The notes under the pieces were generated by a model. The model was not told the DNA's origin. It searched no databases and saw nothing but the letters and a program-made list of their open reading frames with translations. A stretch of 47,389 nt of DNA from Oscillospiraceae bacterium (GTDB taxonomy: Bacteria; Bacillota; Clostridia; Oscillospirales; Oscillospiraceae), in assembly GCA_021770845.1 (NCBI GenBank), contig JAETQF010000019.1, positions 1 to 47,389 on the forward strand, in the 5' to 3' direction. Shown here piece after piece: positions 1 through 10,600 of the stretch; position 1 is the stretch's first letter, and each line of letters begins with the position of its first letter. The position numbers were made by a program, and so were the translations under genes.

Positions 1-398
1 AGGTTCTCCCGCTCGGTCTGGGCCACGTAGCTTAAAAGCTGGAGCACAATGTCCGAGATCAGCGTGCCGGTCAAATCCCGCCCCCGCCGGGTGTCCAACA
101 GGGGCATATCCAGCACTACGATGGCGGCTTTGCGTTTCTTGGTGATGAACCCCCACTGGTTCAGAATCTCCTCGTAATTCCGGCCCAGCCGGTCGATGCT
201 CTTGACCACCAGCACGTCCTCCGCGCCGATCCCTCGCACCAGCCGCTGGTAGCGGGGCCGGTTGAAGTCCTTTCCGGACAGCTTTTCCACAATGATGTTC
301 TGCTCCGCCACCCCGAATTCCCGCATGGCGGCCAGCTGCCGGGCCTCGTTCTGCTCCTGGGTGGACACCCGCACATAGCCGTAAGTTGTTCCTTCCAT
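1..398 (-). CDS. Serine recombinase (resolvase/invertase family), N-terminal part
   Basis: Reading leftward from the ATG at 396-398 gives 132 codons that stay open to the window edge, so the 3' end is missing. The N-terminus has the resolvase signature YGYVRVST with the presumed nucleophilic serine, followed by QEQNEARQL. Further on, KSIDRLGRN matches the conserved arginine-containing active-site block of small serine recombinases. The family cuts and rejoins DNA through a phosphoserine link. The visible part is only the catalytic domain; the DNA-binding helix-turn-helix would lie beyond position 1, so resolvase, invertase and transposon integrase cannot be separated. AGGAGG stands 7 bases before the ATG. 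A TAAAAT -10-like hexamer near 433-438 lies next to the inverted repeat at 447-503, so the recombinase may be controlled from that repeat. Confidence 0.9.
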   Translation of the reverse strand, partial: MEGTTYGYVRVSTQEQNEARQLAAMREFGVAEQNIIVEKLSGKDFNRPRYQRLVRGIGAEDVLVVKSIDRLGRNYEEILNQWGFITKKRKAAIVVLDMPLLDTRRGRDLTGTLISDIVLQLLSYVAQTEREN

Positions 399-446
399 AG
401 AATTGCCTCCTGTTTCTTCTTTCGTTTGCAGCTCTATTTTACAGGA

Positions 447-503
447 AACGACAGACCTTGCTCAAATGGCCCTTCAGCGGTCATTTGAGCAAGGCCTGTC
501 GTT
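447..503. repeat. 22-bp inverted repeat between divergent genes
   Basis: Arms 447-468 and 482-503 are reverse complements over 22 bases with one mismatch, separated by a 13-base loop. The arms carry the core TTGCTCAAATG / CATTTGAGCAA. It lies between the leftward recombinase (start 398) and the rightward DUF134 gene (start 595), so it is not at the end of any visible gene. It may be an operator, a recombination site of the adjacent recombinase, or a terminator for read-through. Confidence 0.75.
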
Positions 504-519
504 TTATCCTCTGCGGGGC

Positions 520-548
520 TTGACTTTTTTTGCGGCAGGGAGTATTCT
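520..548 (+). promoter_or_regulatory. Predicted sigma-A promoter of the DUF134-NifX gene
   Basis: TTGACT at 520-525 and TATTCT at 543-548 are 17 bases apart. The start codon at 595 is about 40 bases past the predicted transcription start. Confidence 0.55.
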
Positions 549-594
549 ATTTACGACATATGCCGGTAACTTTCTGTGAGAGGGGAATGACAGC

Positions 595-1353
595 ATGGCC
601 AGACCCACCCGCTGCCGCCGGATCTGCGCGGAGCCTACGTGCCGCGGCTTTGCCCCCCAGCCCGCGACTGAGGCGGGCACGGTCATCCTGACCGTGGACG
701 AGTACGAGGTGATCCGGCTGGTGGACTACGAAAAACGCACCCATGAGCAGTGCGCGGCTCAGATGCAGATTTCCCGGACAACCGTGACGGAGATTTACGA
801 AAACGCCCGGTTCAAGCTGTCCGACAGCCTTGTCAACGGGAAAGCACTGGTGATTGACGGCGGGCATTACCGGGTTTGCCAGGGCGGCCGGGAGCGGGGC
901 TGCGGGCGGAGCTGCCGGCGGGCCGCGCAGGCAGAGAAAGGAGAAGCTGTTATGAGAATTGCGGTTCCCTATGAGGACGGCCAGGTGTTCCAGCACTTTG
1001 GACACACCAGCCAAATGAAGATCTACGACGTGGAAGGCGGAAGCATCATCAAAGAGCAGATTGCGGACACCACCGGCAGCGGCCACGGAGCTTTGGCGGG
1101 GTTCCTGTCCGGGCTGCGGGTGGACGTGCTGATCTGCGGCGGCATCGGCGGCGGCGCCCAGCAGGCGCTGGCTCAGGCCGGAATCAAGCTCTATGGCGGC
1201 GCGGCCGGGGCTGCCGACGACGCGGTTCGGTCTTTCCTGGCGGGGACGCTGGACTACAGCGCCGAGATCCGCTGTGAGCACCATGAGCATCACGGAGCGC
1301 ACGGGCACTGCGGAGAGGATAAGCACGGCTGCGGGGGACACTGCGGCGGATAA
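595..1353 (+). CDS. DUF134 (UPF0251) DNA-binding domain fused to a NifX/NifB-like cofactor-binding domain
   Basis: The 252-residue protein starts at the ATG after a GAGGGG ribosome site. Residues 1 to about 105 match the DUF134/UPF0251 family: an N-terminal RPTRCRRIC block, then a helix-turn-helix (EYEVIRLVDYEKRTHEQCA, ISRTTVTEI). Residues about 120-225 match the dinitrogenase iron-molybdenum cofactor-binding fold (MRIAVPYEDGQVFQHFGHT, then ICGGIGGGAQQAL). The last 26 residues are rich in His, Cys and Gly, as in a metal-binding tail. The family pairing suggests a regulator or carrier for a metal cluster; the actual ligand is unknown. A second in-frame ATG at 952, with its own AAAGGAG eight bases upstream, could give the NifX domain alone. 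No nitrogenase genes are nearby, so a role in nitrogen fixation is not supported. A terminator follows at 1447. Confidence 0.88.
   Translation: MARPTRCRRICAEPTCRGFAPQPATEAGTVILTVDEYEVIRLVDYEKRTHEQCAAQMQISRTTVTEIYENARFKLSDSLVNGKALVIDGGHYRVCQGGRERGCGRSCRRAAQAEKGEAVMRIAVPYEDGQVFQHFGHTSQMKIYDVEGGSIIKEQIADTTGSGHGALAGFLSGLRVDVLICGGIGGGAQQALAQAGIKLYGGAAGAADDAVRSFLAGTLDYSAEIRCEHHEHHGAHGHCGEDKHGCGGHCGG
939..954 (+). promoter_or_regulatory. Internal ribosome site and in-frame ATG for the NifX domain
   Basis: AAAGGAG followed by eight bases and ATG (952-954), in frame with the 595 start (357 bases = 119 codons). The first residues, MRIAVPYEDGQV, are typical of stand-alone NifX-family proteins. Confidence 0.5.
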
Positions 1354-1446
1354 TCGCCGCTCCCAATCTCAAATCAGGAGGAACAGAACAGCCGCCAGAT
1401 GCGCAGCGCGGCCGGCAGCTCCGGCCGAATATCCCATGCAATACAG

Positions 1447-1485
1447 CCGCCCCGGACGCGATGTGGCGTCCGGGGCGGTCTCTTT
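1447..1485 (+). terminator. Rho-independent terminator after the DUF134-NifX gene
   Basis: Perfect 13-bp arms at 1447-1459 and 1466-1478 with a 6-base loop, followed by the T-rich run TCTCTTT. No tail of the opposite polarity was seen. Confidence 0.8.
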
Positions 1486-1581
1486 CACGGCCCATACAGC
1501 TCGTCTGCGGCCGTGCCGCTCATGGCTGTATTCCCCATCATTCCGCCCGTGCCTCTTTTCATAAAATCTCTCATTCCACTG

Positions 1582-1610
1582 TGGACAATTAACTTTTCTA
1601 ATGGTAAAAT
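1582..1610 (+). promoter_or_regulatory. Predicted sigma-A promoter of the giant SLH gene
   Basis: TGGACA at 1582-1587 and TAAAAT at 1605-1610 with a 17-base spacer. The rest of 1354-1676 holds only the preceding terminator and a leader of about 60 bases. An in-frame ATG at 1626 has no ribosome site and lies inside the predicted leader. Confidence 0.6.
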
Positions 1611-1676
1611 TAAAAGTATCAAGCTGTGGGCTTGCGCCCTGGGCGCGGCCCTCTTATAAGTTTGGGAGGTTATCAC

Positions 1677-4600
1677 ATGAAACGCAGGGTACTAAGTTCC
1701 ATCATGGCTCTGGCACTGTGCCTGAACCTGTTCCCCGTAGGGGTATTTGCCGCCGACGCGGGAACAGGCGACGGATTGTGCCCACATCATCCGGCTCATA
1801 CGGATGCGTGTGGGTATGCTCCGCCAGTATTGGAACAGGAATGTACTCACAACCACAATGAGGGCTGCTATACTGAGGAGATAAACTGCCTTCATGAGCA
1901 TACGGCCGAGTGTTATCCGGATTCGGGCGATGCTTCCCAAGCGGGCGAACCGGTTTTGTGTGCGCACGTTTGCACACAGGACAGCGGCTGTATTACCCGG
2001 ACGCTGTCCTGCCCCCACGAGCACAACGATACCTGCGGCTATGTCGCGGGGAAACCCGGCGCGCCGTGTCTGTTTGTCTGCGCAGTCTGCCCCATCGAGG
2101 ACTTGATCGGCCAGCTGCCCTCCCGCCTTTCGGCGGGCAATGCCGAGCGGGTTCAAGCCCAGATTGAAGAAATTTACACCCTGTATGACGCGCTGACCGA
2201 CGAGGAACAGCGGCAAGTGGATCTGTCGCCCTGTGCCGCCCTGCTGAACCAGATGGACGGGATGGGTTCTACAGTGCTGGTTGACGGCTCTGACTCAAAT
2301 GTTGAGAAGTTTACGCTCACAGAGGATAAGGAAAACGATGGGCTGTATGTGGTAAACACCCCCTTAATTTTTATCACAAATGAGCATACTTTGACCGGGA
2401 CGAACTCAAGCGCCATACAGGTCACCGGAACCGGCGAATTGCACGTCAGAGGCGGCGGCGCGATCGTCTCCAAGCAGGGTGCCGGCGTGGAGGTTCAGTC
2501 CGGCGGCAAGCTGTACCTTGAGGACTCCGTCAGCATCTCCGGCACCACCTATGCCCTGTACATCGCCTCCGGCGCGGAAGTGCATCTCTCCGCCGGCACC
2601 TATTCCGGCAATACTGCCGCGATCTATGTGGAAGGCGGCGATTATGCCGCTTTGCTGGGGGAGGGTTACGCCTTTTTTGACGGCGGCAGCGCGATCTCCC
2701 CGGAAAACCTGGCCAGCGCCAAGACGCTCACCGTCCGCCAGTGTACGGATCACGCGAAGGGGGAGTTCAAACCTGTAGCCGGTACCCCCACCCACGCCTG
2801 GACTTGCCCTTACTGCGGAATCGGCGGGACGGAGCCGTGCACGTTCAGTTTCGCGGAAACCGGGGTTGGAAGCTGCGGCCAGTGCGGCAATCAGATTTCG
2901 GTTGTGGTGGATCGGGACAGCCTGAAGGTTCTGGCCTATGACGATACTGTCCAGCCCGCAAATGGCGCGGTCACGGTCAAGGTGGGCGACACGGTGCTGA
3001 CGCCGGAGACCGATTACACCGTGTCGTATGTGACGCGGGGCGAGCTCGGCGTCACGGATATCACGGTCACGGTCACGGTAACCGTCCAACCCGATAACGG
3101 AACCTTTACACAGGAGTATATCTTTACCCAGGACGATCTGACAAAGCCTGTACTTGAATGGGATACCACGAGTGTGTCCGTTCCGGTAACAGTGCCCTAT
3201 ACCGGCAGCCCGGTGACGAAGGATCAGCTTCCGAACGTCACCATCAATATCACCACAGCCTCCGGCGTGGATCTGCAGAATCTGCTCCGGTATTCTCACA
3301 AAGTGCAGGGAGATTCCGCCTACACAACCGGTCTGCCCACCAACGCCGGTACTTATGACGTGGTGGTCAGCATCCCGGAGGGGACGGACTATCAGGCGGC
3401 CTCCAGCGAACCCATCACGCTGGAAATAATGCCCATCGACCCCATCGCCACGCCCCCCGCCGCCGCAAAGCCGATCTATAACCGCAACCCCCAGGCACTG
3501 GTCACGGCGGGCGAGCTGACGCCCGTGGCGGTGCGGGACGGCCTGAAGATCCAGTTCGCAACGAGTGAGACCGGCCCTTACTCTGATACGATCCCCACCG
3601 GCATCGACGCGGGGGATAGCTACACCGTCTGGTATCAGGTGACCGGGCTGACCGACAACTACATCGCGCCGGATCCCAACCCGGCCCAGGTCGCCGACGT
3701 AAAGATTCTGCGCAAGGCCATCACGCCCGTAGTCACCCTGTCGCAGTACAGCTACCTGTACGACGGCGGATTTAAAGAGCCCACGGTCACGGTGAAGGAC
3801 AGCGACCGCGTGACTGACCTGCCGGACACCGAGTACAAGGTGGAGTATGTCAACAACCGCAATGTGAGCACCGACGACAACCCGGCCAAGGTGGTGGTGA
3901 CCGACAAAATCCAAAACGGCGGCAACTATGACATTACACAGGTTGACGTCGAGTTCAAGATCACCAGCAAGACCCAAGACACCCTGTCCATCACCAACAA
4001 GCCCAGCACCTTCACTTACGGGGACAAATTTACTTTGCAAACCTCCGGCGGCTCGGGCAACGGCCTTGTCACCTGGGAGATTGTCCCTGCTGATCCGAAC
4101 CATCCGGATAGCAAGGCCGCGACCGTTGGCACAAACAGCGGTCAGGTCGTTATCACGGGCCACGGCGAGATCACCGTGAAGGCCACCAAGTCCGGCACGG
4201 ATCCCGACACCGGCGTGGTCAACTACGAGGACGCCACCGCCGTCTGGACGTTCACGGCGGACAAGAAGCCGGTCACCGCCACCGTGACGGCGGAGGACAA
4301 GGATTTTGACGGCAACACAACCGCCACCGTCCACGCCGAGGTGAAAAACGGCGTTCTGGCCGGAGATGAAATTAAGATTACCGGTTTGACCGGCAGCTTT
4401 GACAATGAAAACGCCGGTGTGGGCAAGACGGTGACTGTGGTCACCACGGGCGCGGCGATCACCGGCAAAAATTCCGAGCACTACGCTGTCACCTACTCCG
4501 CCACCACTGTCACAGCCACCATCCGCAAGGCGGTGGCAAAGATCACGACCGCGCCGGTGGCGGCAACTCTGACCTACAGCGGACAGCCACAGGAGTTGAT

Positions 4601-7600
4601 TGCCACTGCGGCAGTGGTTGACCCCAACACCGTACAGGTGGAGTACGCCCTGAGCGAAACCGGAACCTACTCCACCGACTACCCGAAGGGCACCAACGCG
4701 GGCACCTACACCGTCTGGTACCGCGTCAAGGAGACGGACAATTACACCGGTCTGGCTCCGGCCAGCGTGGACGTGACGATCGCCAAAAAGCCGGTGTCGC
4801 CCACGATCACGCTGAGCGGCGACGGATTGCAGACAGACAGCTCCACGCCGCCCACCTATTCCTATATCTACGACGGCACGGCCAAGGAGCCGATTGTCAC
4901 CCTCTACGAGGCAGACGGCACAACAGTCATCCCCGCCGGGGAGTACACGGTGGCCTACAGCAACAATATCAATGTAAGTACTGCGGATACTCCTGCCACC
5001 GTAACCGTCACGGTCAAGGAGAACGGGAACTATTCGTTTACGCCCGTGACGAAAAACTTTACCATCAACAAGGAACAGGCCAAAGTGCTCACCGCCCCGA
5101 AGGCGGCGGGCCTTCCGCTGGTGTTCAGTACCTATGCCCAGGAGCTGGTGACGGCGGGCACAGCCTCCGGCGGCACCATGGTCTACCGTGTGGGGAGTAC
5201 CGGGGACTTTGAGGAGGGTATCCCCACCAAGACCGACGCCGGAACCTACAACGTATATTATAAGGTGCAGGGCGACAGCAACCACAGCGATTCTGACGTG
5301 TGTGCGGTGCCTGTGACCGTCACCATCGCCCCCAAGACGGCGAAGGATCCCACCATCGAGCTGTATCAGGACGATGGCACTACCCCGCTCGTCAGCTACA
5401 CCTATGACGGCAACCCCAAAGAACCCAATGTCGTGGTCAAGGATGGCAGCGATATCATAGCCGCAACGGAATACAACGTCGTCTACAGCGACAACACCGA
5501 CGCCGGCCACGGCACGGTCAACATCACCGACAAGCCGGGCGGCAACTACACCGTGACGGGCTCCGCCACCTTTGTCATCAACAAGGCGGATATCGTTGAT
5601 CCGAAGCCGCAGCCCGCCACCCTCACCTATAACGGTACGGCCCAGGAGCTGCTGGTTCCCGGCACCACCACCGGCGGCACGGTTCAGTACGCGCTGAACA
5701 GCGCCACCTCCACCTACTCCGACGCCATCCCCACGGGCGTCAACGCGGGGACATACAACGTCTATTATAAGGTGACCGGGGACAAGAACCACAACGACCT
5801 CCCGGTACAGGGGCCTGTGGAGGTCGAGATCCAGCGCAAGCCGCTGACCGACATCACCATCGAGCTGACGCCGGACAACTTCCAGTACGATGGCGCGGTA
5901 CATCTGCCCACGGTCACCGTCAAGGACGGGGACACGGTGCTGTCCGCCAGCGAGTATAGCTGGGCGTGTAACGTATCTGACCCGAAAGACGGCGGTACTT
6001 ACACCATCACCATCAGCGACAAGGCCGGTGGCAACTACGACCTGACCAACGCGGCCCCCAAGACCGCGGACTTCATCATCGGCAAGGCCGCCCAGGCGGA
6101 GCTGGTGATCGAGGGTACGCGTGAGCACGTCTATTATGGCGATACGTTCCCCCTGACCGCCAGCGGCGGTTCCGTTGCCGATGCCGCCTTGACTTGGATC
6201 TCAGTAGGCGAGAATGCCACAATTGACACAAATGGTAATGTAACCATCAAAGGTGTGGGCGAAGTTACCATCAGGGTCACTAACCCCGGTAATGATAACT
6301 ATCTGCCGATTTCCGCCCAGTGGACGTTTACCGCCGCGCCGATGCCCGTTACGGCTTCTGTTGTAGTAGATGGTAAGGTCTATGACGGCACCACAGCCGC
6401 CACGGTGACCTCCGTCAGCATCGCCACAATCAACAGCGACACGGTCACCATCGACCCGGCCAGCATCACCGCCGTCTTTGACGACCCCCACGCGGGCACG
6501 GACAAGACCGTCACGCTGGACACCAGCAAAGTCCAGGTGACCGGTGATGACGCGGCTAAGTACGCCATCAGCTATCCCGACACGGTGACTGCAACTATCA
6601 CCCAGGCCACCACAACGATCGGCACCGATCCTGCGGCCATCGCCTCGCTGACCTACAACGGACAGCCCCAGGCGCTGGTGACGGCGGGTCAGACCAACGT
6701 GGGCTTCTTGGTGTACTCTCTGAGCGAGAATGGGGAGTATTCCCGGGAGATCCCCACCGGCACCGACGCTGGGACTTACACCGTCTATTATAAGGTGGAC
6801 GGAACCGCCGACTACACCGGCGTGGCCGCGAACACGACGCCCATCTCTGTGACCATCGATCCCAAGCCCATCACGCCGAAGATTGAGCTGTCGGAGACCT
6901 CCTACAAGTACGACGGAACCCAAAAAGCGCCGAAGGTCACCCTCAAAGACGGCGACACCGTGATCCCCGAGAACCAGTACACCGTTACGTGGGCGGGAAC
7001 CAAGTCGCAGACGGATGCCGATATGCTGCGGGTCGCCGACACCTATACGGCCACCATCACAAACGCAGCCAATGGAAACTACTCGTTCACCGTGACCGCC
7101 TCGGTGGAGATCACCCCGGCGGAGCAGGCCGCCCTGCATATCACCGGCCAGCCCGAGCACGTCTACTACGGCGACGTGATCACCACCCTGGGCACTGAAG
7201 GCGGCACCGGGGACACTAAGGACGACACGGTGAAGTGGAGCGTCACGGCGGGCAGTGCCACCATCGTGGAGAGCACCGGCGTGCTCACCATCACAGGCAC
7301 CGGATCCGTCACGGTGCGGGCGGAGCGGAGCGTTCCCAACTACGGCACCGTGGGGGACAACTGGAACTTTACCGTGGAGCCCAAGCCGGTGACGGCGGAG
7401 GTGAAAATCACGGCGAAGGACTACGACGGCACCACGACCGCCACGGTGGGTAGTGTCACCGTTCCCACGATCAACGGCGACACGGTGACCATCGAGCCGG
7501 CAAGCATCACCGCCGCCTTTGACGATGCCAACGCGGGCACCGGCAAGACGGTCACGCTGGACGCATCCAAGGCGACTGCGGATAACACCGACAAGTACGC

Positions 7601-10600
7601 CGTCAGCTATCCCGCCACCGCCAAGGGCGATATCAACCCCAAGACGCTTACCAGCGTAACGGTCACCCTGTCCGACCACGACTTGAAATCGGATCCCAAC
7701 GGTCAATATTACGAGTACGATGGCACGGCGAAGGAGCCCAAGGTCACGGTCAAATACACCGAGGACAGCACGGACAAGGTGATCCCGGACAGCAACTACA
7801 CGGTGGAGTACAGCAACAACAAGAACGTCGGCGATGCCACTGTGACCGTCACGGCCAAGGACGGCGGCAACTACACCTTTACCGCCGCACCGGTGCACTT
7901 TGAGATCCGCAGCGTCGCCGCGGTGCTGGTCTCCAGCCCCCAGGCCAAGAACCTGACCTACGAAAAAGGGACGGAGCAGGAGCTGGTGACGGTAGGCACC
8001 GCCACCGGCGGCACGGTGGTATACTCCCTCGCGGATGTTGAGGCGGACTACAAGGCGGAAATCCCCAAGAAGGAAGCGGCGGGCACCTATACCGTATATT
8101 ATAAGGTAAAGGGCGACGCCAACCATGCGGATACAGCGTCCCAGCAGATGACCGCTATCATCAAGCCCAAGGAGATCACGCCGACCATCACGCTGAGCGG
8201 CAACGGACTGACAGAGACCAACGGCGTCTATTTCTACACCTATGACGGAAACCCGAAAACCCCCACTGTCACCGTTAAGGATGGCACAGAGGTGATTGAC
8301 GGCACCGAGTACAGCGTATCCTACCGGGACAACGTCAACGCAGGCACCGCCACGGTGGTGATCAGCGACAACAACGGCGGCAACTACATCGTGAACGGCT
8401 CGGTAACCTTTGAGATCACGAAGGCGGCCCCCACCGTGACCGCTCCCACAGAGAAAACCGGCTTGCAGTACAACGGCGAGCTCCAGGAGCTGGTCAACGC
8501 GGGCGTCTCCAACGACGGTACCGTGGTCTACTCGGTGAACGGCGGGAACTACTCCGCCGCCATCCCCGCGGCCTCCGCGGTGGACACCTATACCATTGAC
8601 TGGAAGGTGCTGGGCGACGCCAACCACAGCGACACGACCCCGGCTACGCTGACGGTAAAAATTGACAAAAACACGGTAAACACCCCCACCATTACCCTGT
8701 CCTCGGATCAGTTCAAGTACAACGGCAGCCAGCAAAAGCCCACCATCACCGTCTACGATGACCACAGCCGCCTGATCCCGGAGTATGAGTATACAGTAAA
8801 GATCGAAGGTACAAATGGCAACGTTGGTATGGTGGACGTGGACACCTACACCGTCACGGTTACCACGCCAAAAACCTCCAATTACGTCATCAGCAGCAAC
8901 AACACCCGCACCTTCCAGATCGTAGCGGCGGATCAGGAAACCATCTCCATCACAGGCACCCCGGCCCAGGTTCGCTACGGCGATACCATCCAGCTGGGCG
9001 TCTCGGGCGGCACCGGCGGCGGGACGGTGAAATGGGAAATTACCGGTAACACCGACACCACCCTTACCCAGGGTGGCCTGCTCACCGTGAAGGACGTGAA
9101 CACGTCCATCAAGGTGACTGTGACCCGTTCCAGGGGCGGCAACTACACCGACGTGTCCGCCAGCTGGGAATTCACCGCCGCCAGGAAGCCGGTGACGGCG
9201 GACGTGACGGTGGCGGCGAAGAACTGGGACGGCACCACGGGCGTTGACAACACCGCCATCACGGCCACCGTGAAAACGGCCGACCTGGCCTTCACCGACG
9301 ACTCCATCACCATCAGCGGCCTGACGGGCACCTATGACAACGCCAACGTTGGCACGGACAAGACGGTCACGCTGAATAAGGACGGCGTGAACATCAACGG
9401 CACCAACGCGGGTAAGTACGATGTGGCCATCCCCGCCACCGCCACTGCGTCCATCCTCGCTGTGGCCGCGACGGTGGATACAGAACCGGCGGCGAACACC
9501 CTGACCTACGACGCCAGCCAATCCCAGGCGCTGGTCACGGCGGGAACCGCCACCGGCGGCACCATGGTCTACTCCCTGGACGGCACCAATTTCACCCAGA
9601 ATATCCCCAAGGGCAAAGACGCCGGAAAGTACACGGTCTACTACAAGGCCCAGGGCGATCAGAACCACACGGACAGTGCGGTGGGCACGGTGGAGGTGAC
9701 CATTGCCCAGCAGACCATCGCGGCGACGGATCTACAGATCGAGCTGTCACCCGCCTGGGCCCAGTACGACGGCCAGGAGCACAAACCTGCGGTCACGCTT
9801 CGGGACACCAAGAACAACGAGATTCCCACCACCGAGTATACCGTCGTCTATGATTCCGCCACGAACTGGAAAGATGTTGGGAAGCACAAGGTCAAGGTGC
9901 AAAATATCACCGGTGGCAACTACATCATCACTGAGACAGAAAAAGAGTTCGAGATCAGCACCTCGGCCCAGGCCCCGCTGCAGATCGTCAACAAGCCTGG
10001 CCTCGTCTACTACGGTGACACCTTCACCCTCAGCGCCACCGGCGGCTCCGGCACCGGTGCGGTCAAGTGGAGCAGCAGCGATACGAGCGTTGCCACGATC
10101 GATGAAAACGGTGGTCTTGTGACCATCGTCGGCGTGGGTCAAGCCACCATCACGGCCACCAAGGCGGGCGACGGTAACCATGGCGAGGCCACGGCCACCT
10201 ATCCCCTCAACGCGCATAAGAAGCCGGTCACGGTGACGGTCACTGCCGATGACAAGGTGTACGATGGCAATACCAACGCCACGATCCACTTCACCTGGAC
10301 CGGTCTGGTGGGGACCGATGCAATTAACACCAACAATCTGACAGGCACGTTTGACAACGAAAATGTGGGCACCAACAAGACGGTGACCATCACCGGCGAC
10401 CCTGTCTCTGACACGACCGCGCAGAAGTACGACATCACCGTCCAGCGCACTACCACCGCGTCTATTACCAAAGAGGTGGCAGCAACGCCGAACGTGACGG
10501 CAGCGACTGACCTGGAATACACCGGAAGCGCCCAAGACCTTGTAACCGGCGACGGCACCAACACCCTCTACTCCGCCTCCAGAGACGGTGTGTATTCTTC

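Noticed and set aside
595..1353. Nitrogen-fixation locus
   Set aside because: Only the NifX-like domain is present; no nitrogenase or FeMo-cofactor genes appear, and such domains occur widely outside nitrogen fixation.
1626..1676. Earlier in-frame start for the giant protein
   Set aside because: No ribosome site, lies in the predicted leader, and would spoil the signal peptide that begins at 1677.
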